29,242 nt of DNA from contig DASYMJ010000126.1 of NCBI GenBank assembly GCA_036009105.1, forward strand, positions 1-29,242, given 5' to 3'. Origin of the DNA: JAFAVZ01 sp036009105 (GTDB taxonomy: Bacteria; Acidobacteriota; Thermoanaerobaculia; Gp7-AA8). Positions 21,611-29,242 of the stretch are shown here, piece by piece; the first letter of the stretch is position 1, and each line of letters opens with the position of its first letter. The translations under genes were made by a program, and so were the position numbers. The notes under the pieces are model-generated. The model was not told the DNA's origin. It did not search any database and saw only the letters and a list, made by a program, of their open reading frames with translations.

Positions 21611-22519
21611 ATGGCGCGCGTGTCGCTGAAATACACGCTGCTCTATGCGGCGCTTCGCGTCCTGGCCCGCCTCGCCGGCCTGCTCCCCCTCCCCACCGCC
21701 CGCGCCATCGGCCGCTTCCTCGGGCGCCTCGCCTGGCACGTCGTGCGCCGCGAGCGTCGCCGCGCGCTCGATCACATCAAACTTGCGTTTCCCGACTGGA
21801 GCGAGGAGCAGCGCGAGCACACCATCCGAGCGATGTTCCGCCATCTCGGCCAGTCGCTGATGGAGATTCTTTGGCTGCCCCGCCTCGACGAAGCCTCCCG
21901 CGCGCGGCTCACCCAGTGGGAAGGCCTCGAAAAACTCAAGCCCTACCTCGACGCGGGCCGCGGCGTCGTCATCTTCACCGCGCATTGCGGCAACTGGGAG
22001 TGGCTGGCCAACGCCTTCGGTGCCCTCGGCGCGCCGACCAGCGTCCTGCAGCGCGAGCGCAGCGACCCGAAGCTCAACCGCTTCATCACCGAGGTGCGGG
22101 CCAGGGTCGGCGTGCAGACCATCGACCGCGGTTCGAACGCCTCGGCCAGACAGATGCTGACCGCCATCAAGCGCGGCGCGCTCGCCTTCGTCATCGACCA
22201 GAACATCCGCACGGACAGCGTCCAGGTGCCGTTCTTCGGCCAGCCCGCCCTGACGCCGATCGGGCCGGCCAGGCTTGCCGTGCGCGCCGAGGCGGTGGTC
22301 GTGACCATCCTCATCGAGCGGCGGGCGGACGGCACGCACCTGGCGCGGGTGAGCGAGCCGATCGAGACCCGCCGCGAGGACGATCCGGTCGCGCTCACCG
22401 CCCGGGCCACCCGGCAGATCGAAGAGCAGATCCGCCGCGTGCCGGAGCAGTGGGTGTGGATGCATCGCCGCTGGCGCGATCGCCCCCGGTGGGATGTATC
22501 ATCCCGTCATCCCGAATGA
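21611..22519 (+). CDS. LpxL/HtrB-family lipid acyltransferase
   Basis: A 302-residue membrane-associated acyltransferase of the lipid A lauroyl/myristoyl transferase family. It adds a secondary acyl chain to lipid A or a related glycolipid at the cytoplasmic face. After an N-terminal hydrophobic stretch (residues 5-30), the catalytic HX4E motif is HCGNWE (His125, Glu130) in GVVIFTAHCGNWEW. The later family blocks follow: LQRERSDPKLNRF, SARQMLTAIKRGALAFVIDQN, VPFFGQPALTPIGPARLAVR and the C-terminal PEQWVWMHRRWRDRPRW. ATG 21611 is used here; GTG 21620 is equally possible and has GACAAT (21607-21612) 7 nt upstream. The stop overlaps the radical SAM start (ATGA). The DUF4442 gene upstream and FadR-like regulator nearby suggest a lipid-modification role. 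Confidence 0.91.
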   Translation: MARVSLKYTLLYAALRVLARLAGLLPLPTARAIGRFLGRLAWHVVRRERRRALDHIKLAFPDWSEEQREHTIRAMFRHLGQSLMEILWLPRLDEASRARLTQWEGLEKLKPYLDAGRGVVIFTAHCGNWEWLANAFGALGAPTSVLQRERSDPKLNRFITEVRARVGVQTIDRGSNASARQMLTAIKRGALAFVIDQNIRTDSVQVPFFGQPALTPIGPARLAVRAEAVVVTILIERRADGTHLARVSEPIETRREDDPVALTARATRQIEEQIRRVPEQWVWMHRRWRDRPRWDVSSRHPE

Positions 22520-24228
22520 ATCCGAAAGCCCGGCGTTTCTCTCTCGTGCTGGTCAAACCGTCGCACTACGACGACGACGGCTACGTCATTCAGTGGTTCC
22601 TCTCCGCCATTCCCTCCAACTCGCTCGCCGCTCTCTACGGTCTGGCCCGCGATTGCGCGCAGCGCAAGATCCTGGGCGACGACGTCGAGCTGGAGATCCA
22701 CGCCCTCGATGAAACGAATACCCGCATCCGCCCCGAGCGCATCGCGCGGCTGATCGAAAAAGCCGGCAGCGGGATGGTGATGCTCGTCGGCGTGCAGTCG
22801 AATCAGTTCCCCCGTGCGCTGCAGCTCGCCCGGCCCCTGCGCGAGCGCGGCATCCAGGTCGCCCTGGGCGGCTTCCACGCCTCCGGCACCATCAGCATGC
22901 TCAACGGCATCGACGCCGGCCTCGACGAAGCGCGCTCGCTCGGCATCACCATCTTCGCCGGCGAAGCGGAGGGGCGGCTCGAGCAAGTGCTGCGCGACGC
23001 GGCGGCCGGCGAGCTCCGACCGATGTACAACTACATGGCCGACCTGCCGTCCATCGAGGGGACGCCCATCCCCCTCATCACCGCGCTCCGCGCCTGGCGC
23101 ACGGCGGGCGGCGTGACCAGCTTCGACGCCGGCCGCGGCTGCCCGTTCCAGTGCTCGTTCTGCACGATCATCAACGTGCAGGGGCGCAAGTCGCGCCGCC
23201 GCTCGCCGGACGACATCGAGCACATCGTCCGCGCCAACGTGAAGCAGGGGCTGCACAGCTTCTTCATCACGGACGACAACTTCGCGCGCAACACCGAATG
23301 GGAAGCGATCCTCGACCGCCTCATCTCGCTGCGCGAGGAAGGGATCAAGATCCACTTCATCATCCAGGTGGACACGCTCTGCCACAAGATCCCGCGCTTC
23401 ATCGAGAAGTGCGCCAAGGCAGGCGTGCGGCGCGTGTTCATCGGGCTGGAGAACATCAATCCGGACAGCCTGGTCGGGGCGAAGAAGCGGCAGAACAAGA
23501 TCACCGAGTACCGCAAGATGCTGCTCGCCTGGAAGGCCGTGCGCGTCATCACCTACGCCGGCTACATCCTCGGTTTTCCGAACGACACGCGGGAGTCGAT
23601 CCGGCACGACATCGAGATCATCAAGCGCGAGCTGCCGGTCGACCTGCTGGAGTTTTTCTTCCTCACCCCGCTGCCCGGATCGGAGGATCATCAGAAGCTG
23701 GTGCGGGCCGGCGTGCCGGTCGATCCGGACCTGAACAAGTACGACCTCAACCACGTCTGCACCGCGCATCCGCGCATGTCGGCCGAGGAGTGGGAGCAGA
23801 CCTACCGCATGGCCTGGGAGACGTACTACACGCGCGAGCACGTGGAGTCGGTGCTGCGGCGCAACGTGGCCATGCGGGCCAGCGCGAGCAACGCGATCCT
23901 GCTCATGACCTGGTTCGGCGGCTCGATCCACATCGAGAAAGTGCACCCCCTCGAGGCCGGCTTCTTCCGCAAGAAGTTCCGCCGCGACCGCCGCCCCGGC
24001 TTCCCCATCGAGCCGGCCTGGCGCTTCTATCCCGCCTACCTGGCCGAGACCGTGTCGAAGCTGTTCCGCTGGGCCTCGATGTACGTCGGCCTGCGCCGCA
24101 TCTACCTCTCCATCAAGCGCGATCCACGGCGGTATGAATACAAAGACATCGCGCTCGAACCGGTGCACGACGATGACGAGGAGAAGCTGGAGCTGTTCCA
24201 CGACACCCGGCCGGTTAACGTCGCCTGA
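22516..24228 (+). CDS. B12-binding-type radical SAM protein
   Basis: A 570-residue iron-sulfur enzyme. The N-terminal 170 or so residues look like a cobalamin-binding Rossmann domain (MVMLVGVQSNQFPRALQLARPLRERGIQVALGGFHASG). The radical SAM core begins with the 4Fe-4S motif CPFQCSFC (Cys209, Cys213, Cys216) after SFDAGRG, and continues with FFITDDNFARN, IHFIIQVDTLCHKIPRFIEKCAKAGVRRVFIGLENINP and YILGFPNDTRESIRHDIEIIK. A C-terminal region (about 400-570) with HIEKVHPLEAGFFRKKFRRDRRPG is specific to this subfamily and not known to me. B12-radical SAM enzymes typically methylate unreactive carbons or rearrange lipids and natural products. Coupling to an LpxL-like acyltransferase makes a lipid substrate plausible, but this is inference. 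Confidence 0.88.
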   Translation: MNPKARRFSLVLVKPSHYDDDGYVIQWFLSAIPSNSLAALYGLARDCAQRKILGDDVELEIHALDETNTRIRPERIARLIEKAGSGMVMLVGVQSNQFPRALQLARPLRERGIQVALGGFHASGTISMLNGIDAGLDEARSLGITIFAGEAEGRLEQVLRDAAAGELRPMYNYMADLPSIEGTPIPLITALRAWRTAGGVTSFDAGRGCPFQCSFCTIINVQGRKSRRRSPDDIEHIVRANVKQGLHSFFITDDNFARNTEWEAILDRLISLREEGIKIHFIIQVDTLCHKIPRFIEKCAKAGVRRVFIGLENINPDSLVGAKKRQNKITEYRKMLLAWKAVRVITYAGYILGFPNDTRESIRHDIEIIKRELPVDLLEFFFLTPLPGSEDHQKLVRAGVPVDPDLNKYDLNHVCTAHPRMSAEEWEQTYRMAWETYYTREHVESVLRRNVAMRASASNAILLMTWFGGSIHIEKVHPLEAGFFRKKFRRDRRPGFPIEPAWRFYPAYLAETVSKLFRWASMYVGLRRIYLSIKRDPRRYEYKDIALEPVHDDDEEKLELFHDTRPVNVA

Positions 24229-24248
24229 TTTCAGACGTCTAGAGCATC

Positions 24249-25625
24249 GTGATCACGATCTTCGCCGCTTTCACTGTCGCCGCCACTCTCCAACCCTCCC
24301 CCACCCCCGCCATCCGCGCCGCGGTTGCCGCCACCGGCACGCCCGGCCTGGTGGCGGTGGCCGTCGACCGCAACGGCATCGTCTACGCGGAGGGGTTCGG
24401 CCTGCGCGACAAGGAGCGCAAGCTGCCGGTCACGCTGAACACGCGCTTCTACATCGCCTCTTCGACGAAGTCGTTCAACGCGCTCGCGGCGCTGCTGGCC
24501 GGCGTCGACATCGATGCGCCGCTCGATAAGACGCTGCCGAAGCTGAAGCTCCCGCCTCCGCTCGATCCGGCCCGCATGTCGCTGCGCGACCTGATGACGC
24601 ACCGCCTCGGTTTCACCAACGACCCGATCGTCTTCCGCACGTCGTACACCGGCAACTGGGACGACGAGTGGATCTGGTCCGCCATGACGCGCTTCACGAA
24701 GGTGACGCCGCGCGTGTACGAGTACGACAACCTCGGCTACAACCTGCTCGGCTACACCATCGCGCCGTGGCAGGACACGGTGGCGCAACGCGTGCTGGCG
24801 CCGGCCGGCCTCTCCTCCACCACCACGCGCGTGCCGCCAGCCGGCGCCGAGGTGGCGGTGCCTTACACGATCTCCAGCTCAGGCTGGCTTCGCGTGGATC
24901 CAAAGACTCCCCGGCAGATGCACGCCGCGGGCGGCATGTACTCCACGGCGAACGATCTCGCGCGCTGGCTGCGCATCCAGCTCGGCGAAGGCGCTCTCGA
25001 TGGGAAGCAGATCTTCCCCCGCCGGGTGATCCGCGAGACCCAGTCGCCGCAGATCCATTTCAAGCAGCGGTTCCAGCGCTACGACCGCTTCGCCTATGGC
25101 CTGGGCTGGGTCCTGGCCGACTTCGACGGCGACCTGCTCCTCCACCACTTCGGCGGCTACCCAGGCGCGCAGGCGCACGTCTCCTTCATGCCCGAGCGCG
25201 GCCTCGGCATCGCCGTGCTCACCAACTCCGACGGCCCGTTCGCGCACACCGTGGCGTCGTATCTGTATGACGTCATCCTCAGGAAGCCGGACGCCGATGC
25301 GAAGCTCGCCGAGGGGGTGAAGCGGATGCAGGATGCGATCTCTCGCGCCCCAGCCTCGGAACGCGCGCGCCTGGAGAAGGCCGTCGCCGCTCTGTCCCTC
25401 GGCGCCGACCGCACGGTGGCTTCGATCGCGGGCTCATGGACCAGTCCCGAGCTCGGAACGCTCACGATCGCGCCGTCGGGCGCGGCCCGCATCGGCGACC
25501 TGCACGGCACGATCGAGCCTTACCGCGGCACCGCGTTCGTGTTCCGCAACAACGGGAACGCCGAGCTGCTCTACATTCGCGCCGACAGCTCCCTCATCTG
25601 GCAAGAGGTAGCTTTCCGGCGCTGA
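24249..25625 (+). CDS. Serine hydrolase of the beta-lactamase/PBP (class C) fold
   Basis: A 458-residue secreted or periplasmic serine hydrolase. A signal peptide is likely at residues 1-17 (VITIFAAFTVAATLQPS). The three active-site motifs are present: SxxK at Ser71-Lys74 (IASSTKSFNAL), YxN at Tyr159-Asn161 (YEYDNLGYNLLGY) and HxG at His300-Gly302 (HHFGGYPG). The family block LRDLMTHRLGF follows the first motif. A small beta domain after about residue 400 (SIAGSWTSPELGTLTI ... ALLYIR-like end) resembles DUF3471-type tails. The likely role is a peptidase or esterase on small peptides or esters, not necessarily antibiotic resistance. GTG 24249 starts 20 nt after the radical SAM gene; no -10 or Shine-Dalgarno is evident. 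An R repeat begins 7 nt after the stop. Confidence 0.9.
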   Translation: MITIFAAFTVAATLQPSPTPAIRAAVAATGTPGLVAVAVDRNGIVYAEGFGLRDKERKLPVTLNTRFYIASSTKSFNALAALLAGVDIDAPLDKTLPKLKLPPPLDPARMSLRDLMTHRLGFTNDPIVFRTSYTGNWDDEWIWSAMTRFTKVTPRVYEYDNLGYNLLGYTIAPWQDTVAQRVLAPAGLSSTTTRVPPAGAEVAVPYTISSSGWLRVDPKTPRQMHAAGGMYSTANDLARWLRIQLGEGALDGKQIFPRRVIRETQSPQIHFKQRFQRYDRFAYGLGWVLADFDGDLLLHHFGGYPGAQAHVSFMPERGLGIAVLTNSDGPFAHTVASYLYDVILRKPDADAKLAEGVKRMQDAISRAPASERARLEKAVAALSLGADRTVASIAGSWTSPELGTLTIAPSGAARIGDLHGTIEPYRGTAFVFRNNGNAELLYIRADSSLIWQEVAFRR

Positions 25626-25632
25626 GTGAAAT

Positions 25633-25697
25633 GTAGGGCCGGCTCTCAGCCGGCCCATATCAACGGATCGATTGGGCCGGCTGAGAGCCGGCCCTAC
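25633..25697. repeat. Double-hairpin R-family repeat between hydrolase and flavoprotein genes
   Basis: 65 bp, GTAGGGCCGGCT-CTC-AGCCGGCCC, spacer, GGGCCGGCT-GAG-AGCCGGCCCTAC. The spacer contains ATCAACGGAT, the reverse complement of ATCCGTTGA(C) in the 21219 array, so this copy is inserted in the opposite orientation. Its right edge creates TACATT (25695-25700), 13 nt before the next ATG. Confidence 0.92.
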
Positions 25698-25713
25698 ATT
25701 CCCTTCCCGCAGA

Positions 25714-28700
25714 ATGCCCTTGCCCGCCATCGCGTTCCCATTTCCCGTGAAGCTCGGCATCGACGATTTCGCCTACTCCGACCTTTCCGACTACGCGCGG
25801 CTCGACGCCCTGGCCCGATCCTTCGACGCGTTCCTGGGGCAGCAGGACGCGCCGCTCTTCGGCCGCTTCGACTCGTACCGCATCGCCGTCCGCAGCGGCA
25901 TCGCGCATGGCGGCCTCACGCCTCCCGAGGAGTCCGAGCTTCTCATGGCGGCGAGCCGCCCGCTCGGCGTTTTCCTGGCCCGCCTCTTCAACACCGATGA
26001 GGCGCCGCTCCGCACGCGCGCGCAGCGCGACGCGCACGTGGCGAGGTTCAAGAAAGAGTTCGTCAGCAAGCGCATCGCGAAGGTGCAGACGCCTCGCGAA
26101 GAGCCGCTGGGCGACGCCGCGGCGGTGCTGGTCCGCACCATCGCCGGCAATGCGCTGCAGGATCCCGAATACGCGCTGGCCATCACCGCCAATCGCCTGC
26201 TCGACCTGGAGCGGGAGTACCCGCGCGGCGCGAAGGCGGCCCACACGCCGGCGGTGGAGACGCGCGCGGCGCTGGAGCAGCTGCGCGGCGCCTTGCGCTA
26301 CTCGGGCGTCCGTTTCGATGAGGTCATCACCCGGCGGGAACAGCTCGAGTCGCCCGAAGCCACGGCGCGCGATGCGGCGGCGATCCATGCGCTGGTCGAC
26401 CTGCTCGTCGACTGGGCCGCGGACGCCTGGCGGGCCGGCCAGTTCGACGGCTGGACGTCGTTCCGTCTGCCGAAGCCGCTGGTGTTCGATCGTCTCGTGC
26501 CGACGGCGCGCATCGACGAGCACCGCGTGGGCGGCGATCCGCATCACTTCCGCCGCCGCGATGCGTTCCATCTCACCGACCCGCGCGCCACGCCGCGCAT
26601 GATCGCCGACCAGGCGCACTACTGCGTCTACTGCCACGAGCGGCAGAAGGACAGCTGCTCGCACGGCTTCGTCGAGAAGAACGGCACCTACAAGCCTAAC
26701 CCCCTCGGCGTGGCGCTGGCCGGCTGCCCGCTGGACGAGAAGATCGGCGAGATGAACGCGCTGCGCACGGACGGCAGCTCCATCGCCGGCCTCGCCATCG
26801 TGATGATCGACAACCCGATGTGCCCCGGCACCGGCCACCGCATCTGCAACGACTGCATGAAGTCGTGCATCTTCCAGAAGCAGGAGCCGGTGGACATCCC
26901 CCAGATCGAGAGCGGCGTCCTGACCGACGTCCTCTTCCTGCCCTGGGGCTTCGAGATCTACTCCCTGCTCACGCGCTGGAACCCGCTCAACGTGCGACGC
27001 CCGGTAGCGCTCCCCTACAACGGGAAGAATGTCCTGGTCGTCGGCCTGGGGCCGGCTGGGTACACCCTGGCCCACTACCTGGCGAATGAAGGCTTTGGCG
27101 TGGTGGCCATCGACGGGCTGAAGATCGAGCCGATTGAAGAAAAGTTGCTGCGCGAGCCGATCCGTGATGTGCGCGCCGCGCTCTGGGAAGACCTCGATGA
27201 CCGCCTCCTGGCCGGCTTCGGCGGCGTGTCCGAGTACGGCATCACCGTCCGCTGGGACAAGAACTTTTTGAAAGTCATCCGCATCGCGCTGGAGCGGAAG
27301 CGCAACCTCAAGGTCTACGGTGGCGTGCGCTTCGGCGGCACCATCACCATCGCCGACGCGTTCGACGAGCTGGGCTTCGACCACATCGCCATCGCCGCCG
27401 GCGCCGGCACGCCGACCATCGTGCGGATGAAGAACAACCTCATCCGCGGCATCCGCAAGGCGTCGGATTTCCTGATGGCTCTGCAGCTTACCGGCGCCTT
27501 CAAAAAGAGCTCGCTGGCCAACCTGCAGGTGCGGCTGCCGGCGGTGGTCATCGGCGGCGGCCTCACCGCCATCGACACGGCCACGGAGCTCTTCGCCTAC
27601 TACCCGGTGCAGGTGGAGAAGCTGCTGGAGCGCTACACCACGCTTTGCGCCGAGGTGGGCGAGGCGGCGGTGCGCGGCGGGTATGACGCCGAGGAGCTGT
27701 TGATCCTGGACGAGCTGGTGGGGCACGGGCGGGCGGTGCGGCAGGAGCGGGAGCGCGCGGCAGCGGCCGGCGAGCCGCCGGACTTCATTCCACTGGTGCG
27801 AGAATGGGGCGGCGTCACCATCGCCTACCGCAAGTCGCTCACCGACTCCCCGGCGTATCGCCTCAACCACGAAGAGGTGAGCAAGGCGTTCGAAGAAGGC
27901 ATCTACTACGCGGAGAATCTATCCCCTGTAGAAGCGGTGCCTGACGAGTTCGGCCACGTCAGGGAGCTGCTCTTCGAGAAGCAGATCGTGGAGGACGGGC
28001 GCTGGCAGGACTCCGGCCAGATCGTCCCCCTGGCCGCCCGCTCGGTGATGGTCGCCGCCGGCACCAGCCCGAACATCATCTATGAGAAGGAGCACCCCGG
28101 CACGTTCAAGCTGGACAAGTGGAAGCAGTTCTTCCAGGCCCACGCCGTGTCCGGCGCGGAGCTGCTCGAGATCGAGGACCCGCGCGACGCCGGCTTCTTC
28201 ACCTCCTATCAGCATCCCGGCGACGCGACGAAGCGCATCACGTTCTACGGCGACAACCACCCCCGCTACGCCGGCAACGTGGTCAAGGCCATGGCCTCGG
28301 CCAAGGACGGCTACCCGCACGTCGTCTCGCTCTTCCCGTCGCTCGCCCCCGCCGACGAAGCGCAGTGGCGGTCCCTCATCGCGCGGCTGGATGACGGCCT
28401 CCTGGCGCGCGTGCATCAGGTCAACCGCCTCACCCCGGCCATCGTGGAGGTCGTGGTCCGCGCGCCGTTCGCGGCCCGGCACTTCGAGCCCGGCCAGTTC
28501 TTCCGGCTGCAGAACTACGAGGCCCACGCGCGCTCCATCGCCGGCGCGACGCTGGCCATGGAAGGCATCGCCCTCACCGGCGCCTGGACCGATCCCGGGC
28601 GCGGCCTGCTCTCGCTCATCATCCTGGAGATGGGCGGCTCGTCGCGGCAGTGCGCGCTGCTCGAGCCGGGCGAGCCGGTCGTGGTGATGGGCCCCACCGG

Positions 28701-29242
28701 CGAGCCGACGGAGATCCCCCGCAACGAGACGGTGCTCCTCGCCGGCGGCGGCCTCGGCAATGCGGTGCTGTTCTCCATCGCGAAGGCGCTGAAGGACGCC
28801 GGCTGCCGCGTGGTCTACTTCGCCGGCTACAAGAAGGCCGCGGACATCTTCAAGCGCGACGAGATCGAGGCGGCGACGGATCAGGTGATCTGGGCCGTCG
28901 ACGCCGGCCAGCCGATCGAGCCCCGCCGCGAGCAGGACCTGCAGTTCGTCGGCAACATCGTGCAGGCGCTGGCCTGGTACGCGTCGGCGCCGCGCCTGTT
29001 CGACCTGCGCGAAGCGTCCCGCATCCTGGCCATCGGCTCCGACGGCATGATGCGCGCCGTGAAGGACGCCCGCCACGGCGTGCTCGCGCCATATCTGTCG
29101 CCCGACCACATCGGCATCGGCTCGATCAACTCCCCGATGCAGTGCATGATGAAACAGGTCTGCGCCCAATGCCTCCAGCGCCACGTCGACCCCAAGACCG
29201 GCAAGGAGTCTTTCATCTTCTCCTGCTTCAACCAGGACCAGC
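25714..29242 (+). CDS. GltD-like FAD/NAD(P) oxidoreductase fused to a PyrK-like electron-transfer module (3' end outside window)
   Basis: At least 1176 residues, open to the window edge. Residues 1-295 are helical and unfamiliar. A Cys-rich segment follows: Cys304, Cys307, Cys315, Cys338, then Cys370, Cys378, Cys381 and Cys385 (MCPGTGHRICNDCMKSC), enough for two 4Fe-4S clusters as in the N-terminus of GltD and its relatives. The FAD Rossmann motif VLVVGLGPAGY lies at about 440-450, and the NAD(P) motif AVVIGGGLTAIDTATE near 612-625. From about 896 it turns into a ferredoxin-reductase module (FEPGQFFRLQN; VLLAGGGLGNAVLFSIAKAL) ending in a 2Fe-2S set at Cys1144, Cys1150, Cys1153 and Cys1171, as in PyrK and NfnA. 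The design resembles NfnAB-type electron bifurcation in one chain. ATG 25714 is chosen; GTG 25747 is possible. Confidence 0.85.
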   Translation, partial: MPLPAIAFPFPVKLGIDDFAYSDLSDYARLDALARSFDAFLGQQDAPLFGRFDSYRIAVRSGIAHGGLTPPEESELLMAASRPLGVFLARLFNTDEAPLRTRAQRDAHVARFKKEFVSKRIAKVQTPREEPLGDAAAVLVRTIAGNALQDPEYALAITANRLLDLEREYPRGAKAAHTPAVETRAALEQLRGALRYSGVRFDEVITRREQLESPEATARDAAAIHALVDLLVDWAADAWRAGQFDGWTSFRLPKPLVFDRLVPTARIDEHRVGGDPHHFRRRDAFHLTDPRATPRMIADQAHYCVYCHERQKDSCSHGFVEKNGTYKPNPLGVALAGCPLDEKIGEMNALRTDGSSIAGLAIVMIDNPMCPGTGHRICNDCMKSCIFQKQEPVDIPQIESGVLTDVLFLPWGFEIYSLLTRWNPLNVRRPVALPYNGKNVLVVGLGPAGYTLAHYLANEGFGVVAIDGLKIEPIEEKLLREPIRDVRAALWEDLDDRLLAGFGGVSEYGITVRWDKNFLKVIRIALERKRNLKVYGGVRFGGTITIADAFDELGFDHIAIAAGAGTPTIVRMKNNLIRGIRKASDFLMALQLTGAFKKSSLANLQVRLPAVVIGGGLTAIDTATELFAYYPVQVEKLLERYTTLCAEVGEAAVRGGYDAEELLILDELVGHGRAVRQERERAAAAGEPPDFIPLVREWGGVTIAYRKSLTDSPAYRLNHEEVSKAFEEGIYYAENLSPVEAVPDEFGHVRELLFEKQIVEDGRWQDSGQIVPLAARSVMVAAGTSPNIIYEKEHPGTFKLDKWKQFFQAHAVSGAELLEIEDPRDAGFFTSYQHPGDATKRITFYGDNHPRYAGNVVKAMASAKDGYPHVVSLFPSLAPADEAQWRSLIARLDDGLLARVHQVNRLTPAIVEVVVRAPFAARHFEPGQFFRLQNYEAHARSIAGATLAMEGIALTGAWTDPGRGLLSLIILEMGGSSRQCALLEPGEPVVVMGPTGEPTEIPRNETVLLAGGGLGNAVLFSIAKALKDAGCRVVYFAGYKKAADIFKRDEIEAATDQVIWAVDAGQPIEPRREQDLQFVGNIVQALAWYASAPRLFDLREASRILAIGSDGMMRAVKDARHGVLAPYLSPDHIGIGSINSPMQCMMKQVCAQCLQRHVDPKTGKESFIFSCFNQDQ

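Noticed and set aside
21201..21611. Minus-strand open frame with a repeated peptide (AGSQPARCQRMAGPAESRPYVF)
   Set aside because: The repeated peptide is only the translation of the tandem palindromes; no gene signals.
22497..22502. TATCAT as a -10 for the radical SAM gene
   Set aside because: It lies 13 nt before the ATG inside the acyltransferase coding sequence, and the ATGA overlap already explains expression by coupling; not counted among the leaderless examples.
25660..27870. 736-residue open minus-strand frame
   Set aside because: It is antisense to the flavoprotein, which has intact Cys, FAD and NAD motifs; it also runs through the palindromic repeat.
1..29242. tRNA, rRNA, riboswitch or phage genes
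   Set aside because: I looked for these while reading and saw no cloverleaf, rRNA stretch, conserved riboswitch core, integrase or phage structural gene.

Overview
This is a GC-rich, densely packed bacterial chromosomal segment with 22 protein genes (two cut by the window edges) and no tRNA, rRNA or CRISPR that I can see. The mix suggests a Gram-negative soil or sediment bacterium. An Acidobacteriota-type genome is my best guess, from memory of similar gene sets and repeats: a TonB receptor, an LpxL-type acyltransferase, an exosortase H, a very large CPBP membrane protease, fused E1 and GltD/PyrK-like enzymes, and many short GC-rich palindromic repeats. No phylogenetic marker is present to prove it.

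Layout. 1-140: edge of an IS4-type insertion sequence. 138-3725 (minus): DHA2 drug exporter, TonB-dependent receptor and a small unknown protein, probably one transcript. 3756-6934 (plus): YheT-like alpha/beta hydrolase overlapping a large GT-C-like membrane protein. 7048-10004 (plus): one-piece 2-oxoacid dehydrogenase E1 (alpha+beta) overlapping an exosortase H. 10069-11043 (minus): aldo/keto reductase. 11055-12874 (plus): a LmbE/PIG-L-like protein with an altered metal motif overlapping a GT-B glycosyltransferase. 12939-14498 (minus): secreted TPR protein, whose start codon overlaps that of a divergent HIT protein (14497-14904). 14968-15985: a small deoxyribosyltransferase-like protein divergent from a stand-alone GAF protein. 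16021-17359: DUF4386 membrane protein and a FadR/YsiA-like TetR regulator with a near-perfect operator at its own start. 17403-24228 (plus): CPBP protease with a duplicated domain, DUF4442 hotdog protein, LpxL-like acyltransferase and B12-type radical SAM protein; together with the FadR-like regulator this suggests a lipid or envelope theme. 24249-25625: beta-lactamase-fold hydrolase. 25714 to the right edge: GltD-like flavoprotein fused to a PyrK-like electron-transfer module.

Three non-gene signals stand out. (1) Most promoter-proximal genes have no Shine-Dalgarno sequence but carry a -10-like TANNNT hexamer 5-10 nt before the start codon, so leaderless or nearly leaderless mRNAs may be the rule here. 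(2) Two families of palindromic repeats sit at gene ends and often supply the stop codon itself: three proteins end in Ser-Ser-TGA written by one repeat and two end in TAG written by the other. All three convergent gene junctions are 63-64 nt long and hold such a palindrome. (3) At 21070-21602 a repeat together with the tail of the neighbouring gene has been tandemly copied; the gene-tail parts have decayed while the three 65-bp palindromes are identical.

All calls come from reading the sequence and recalled family motifs; no database search was run.
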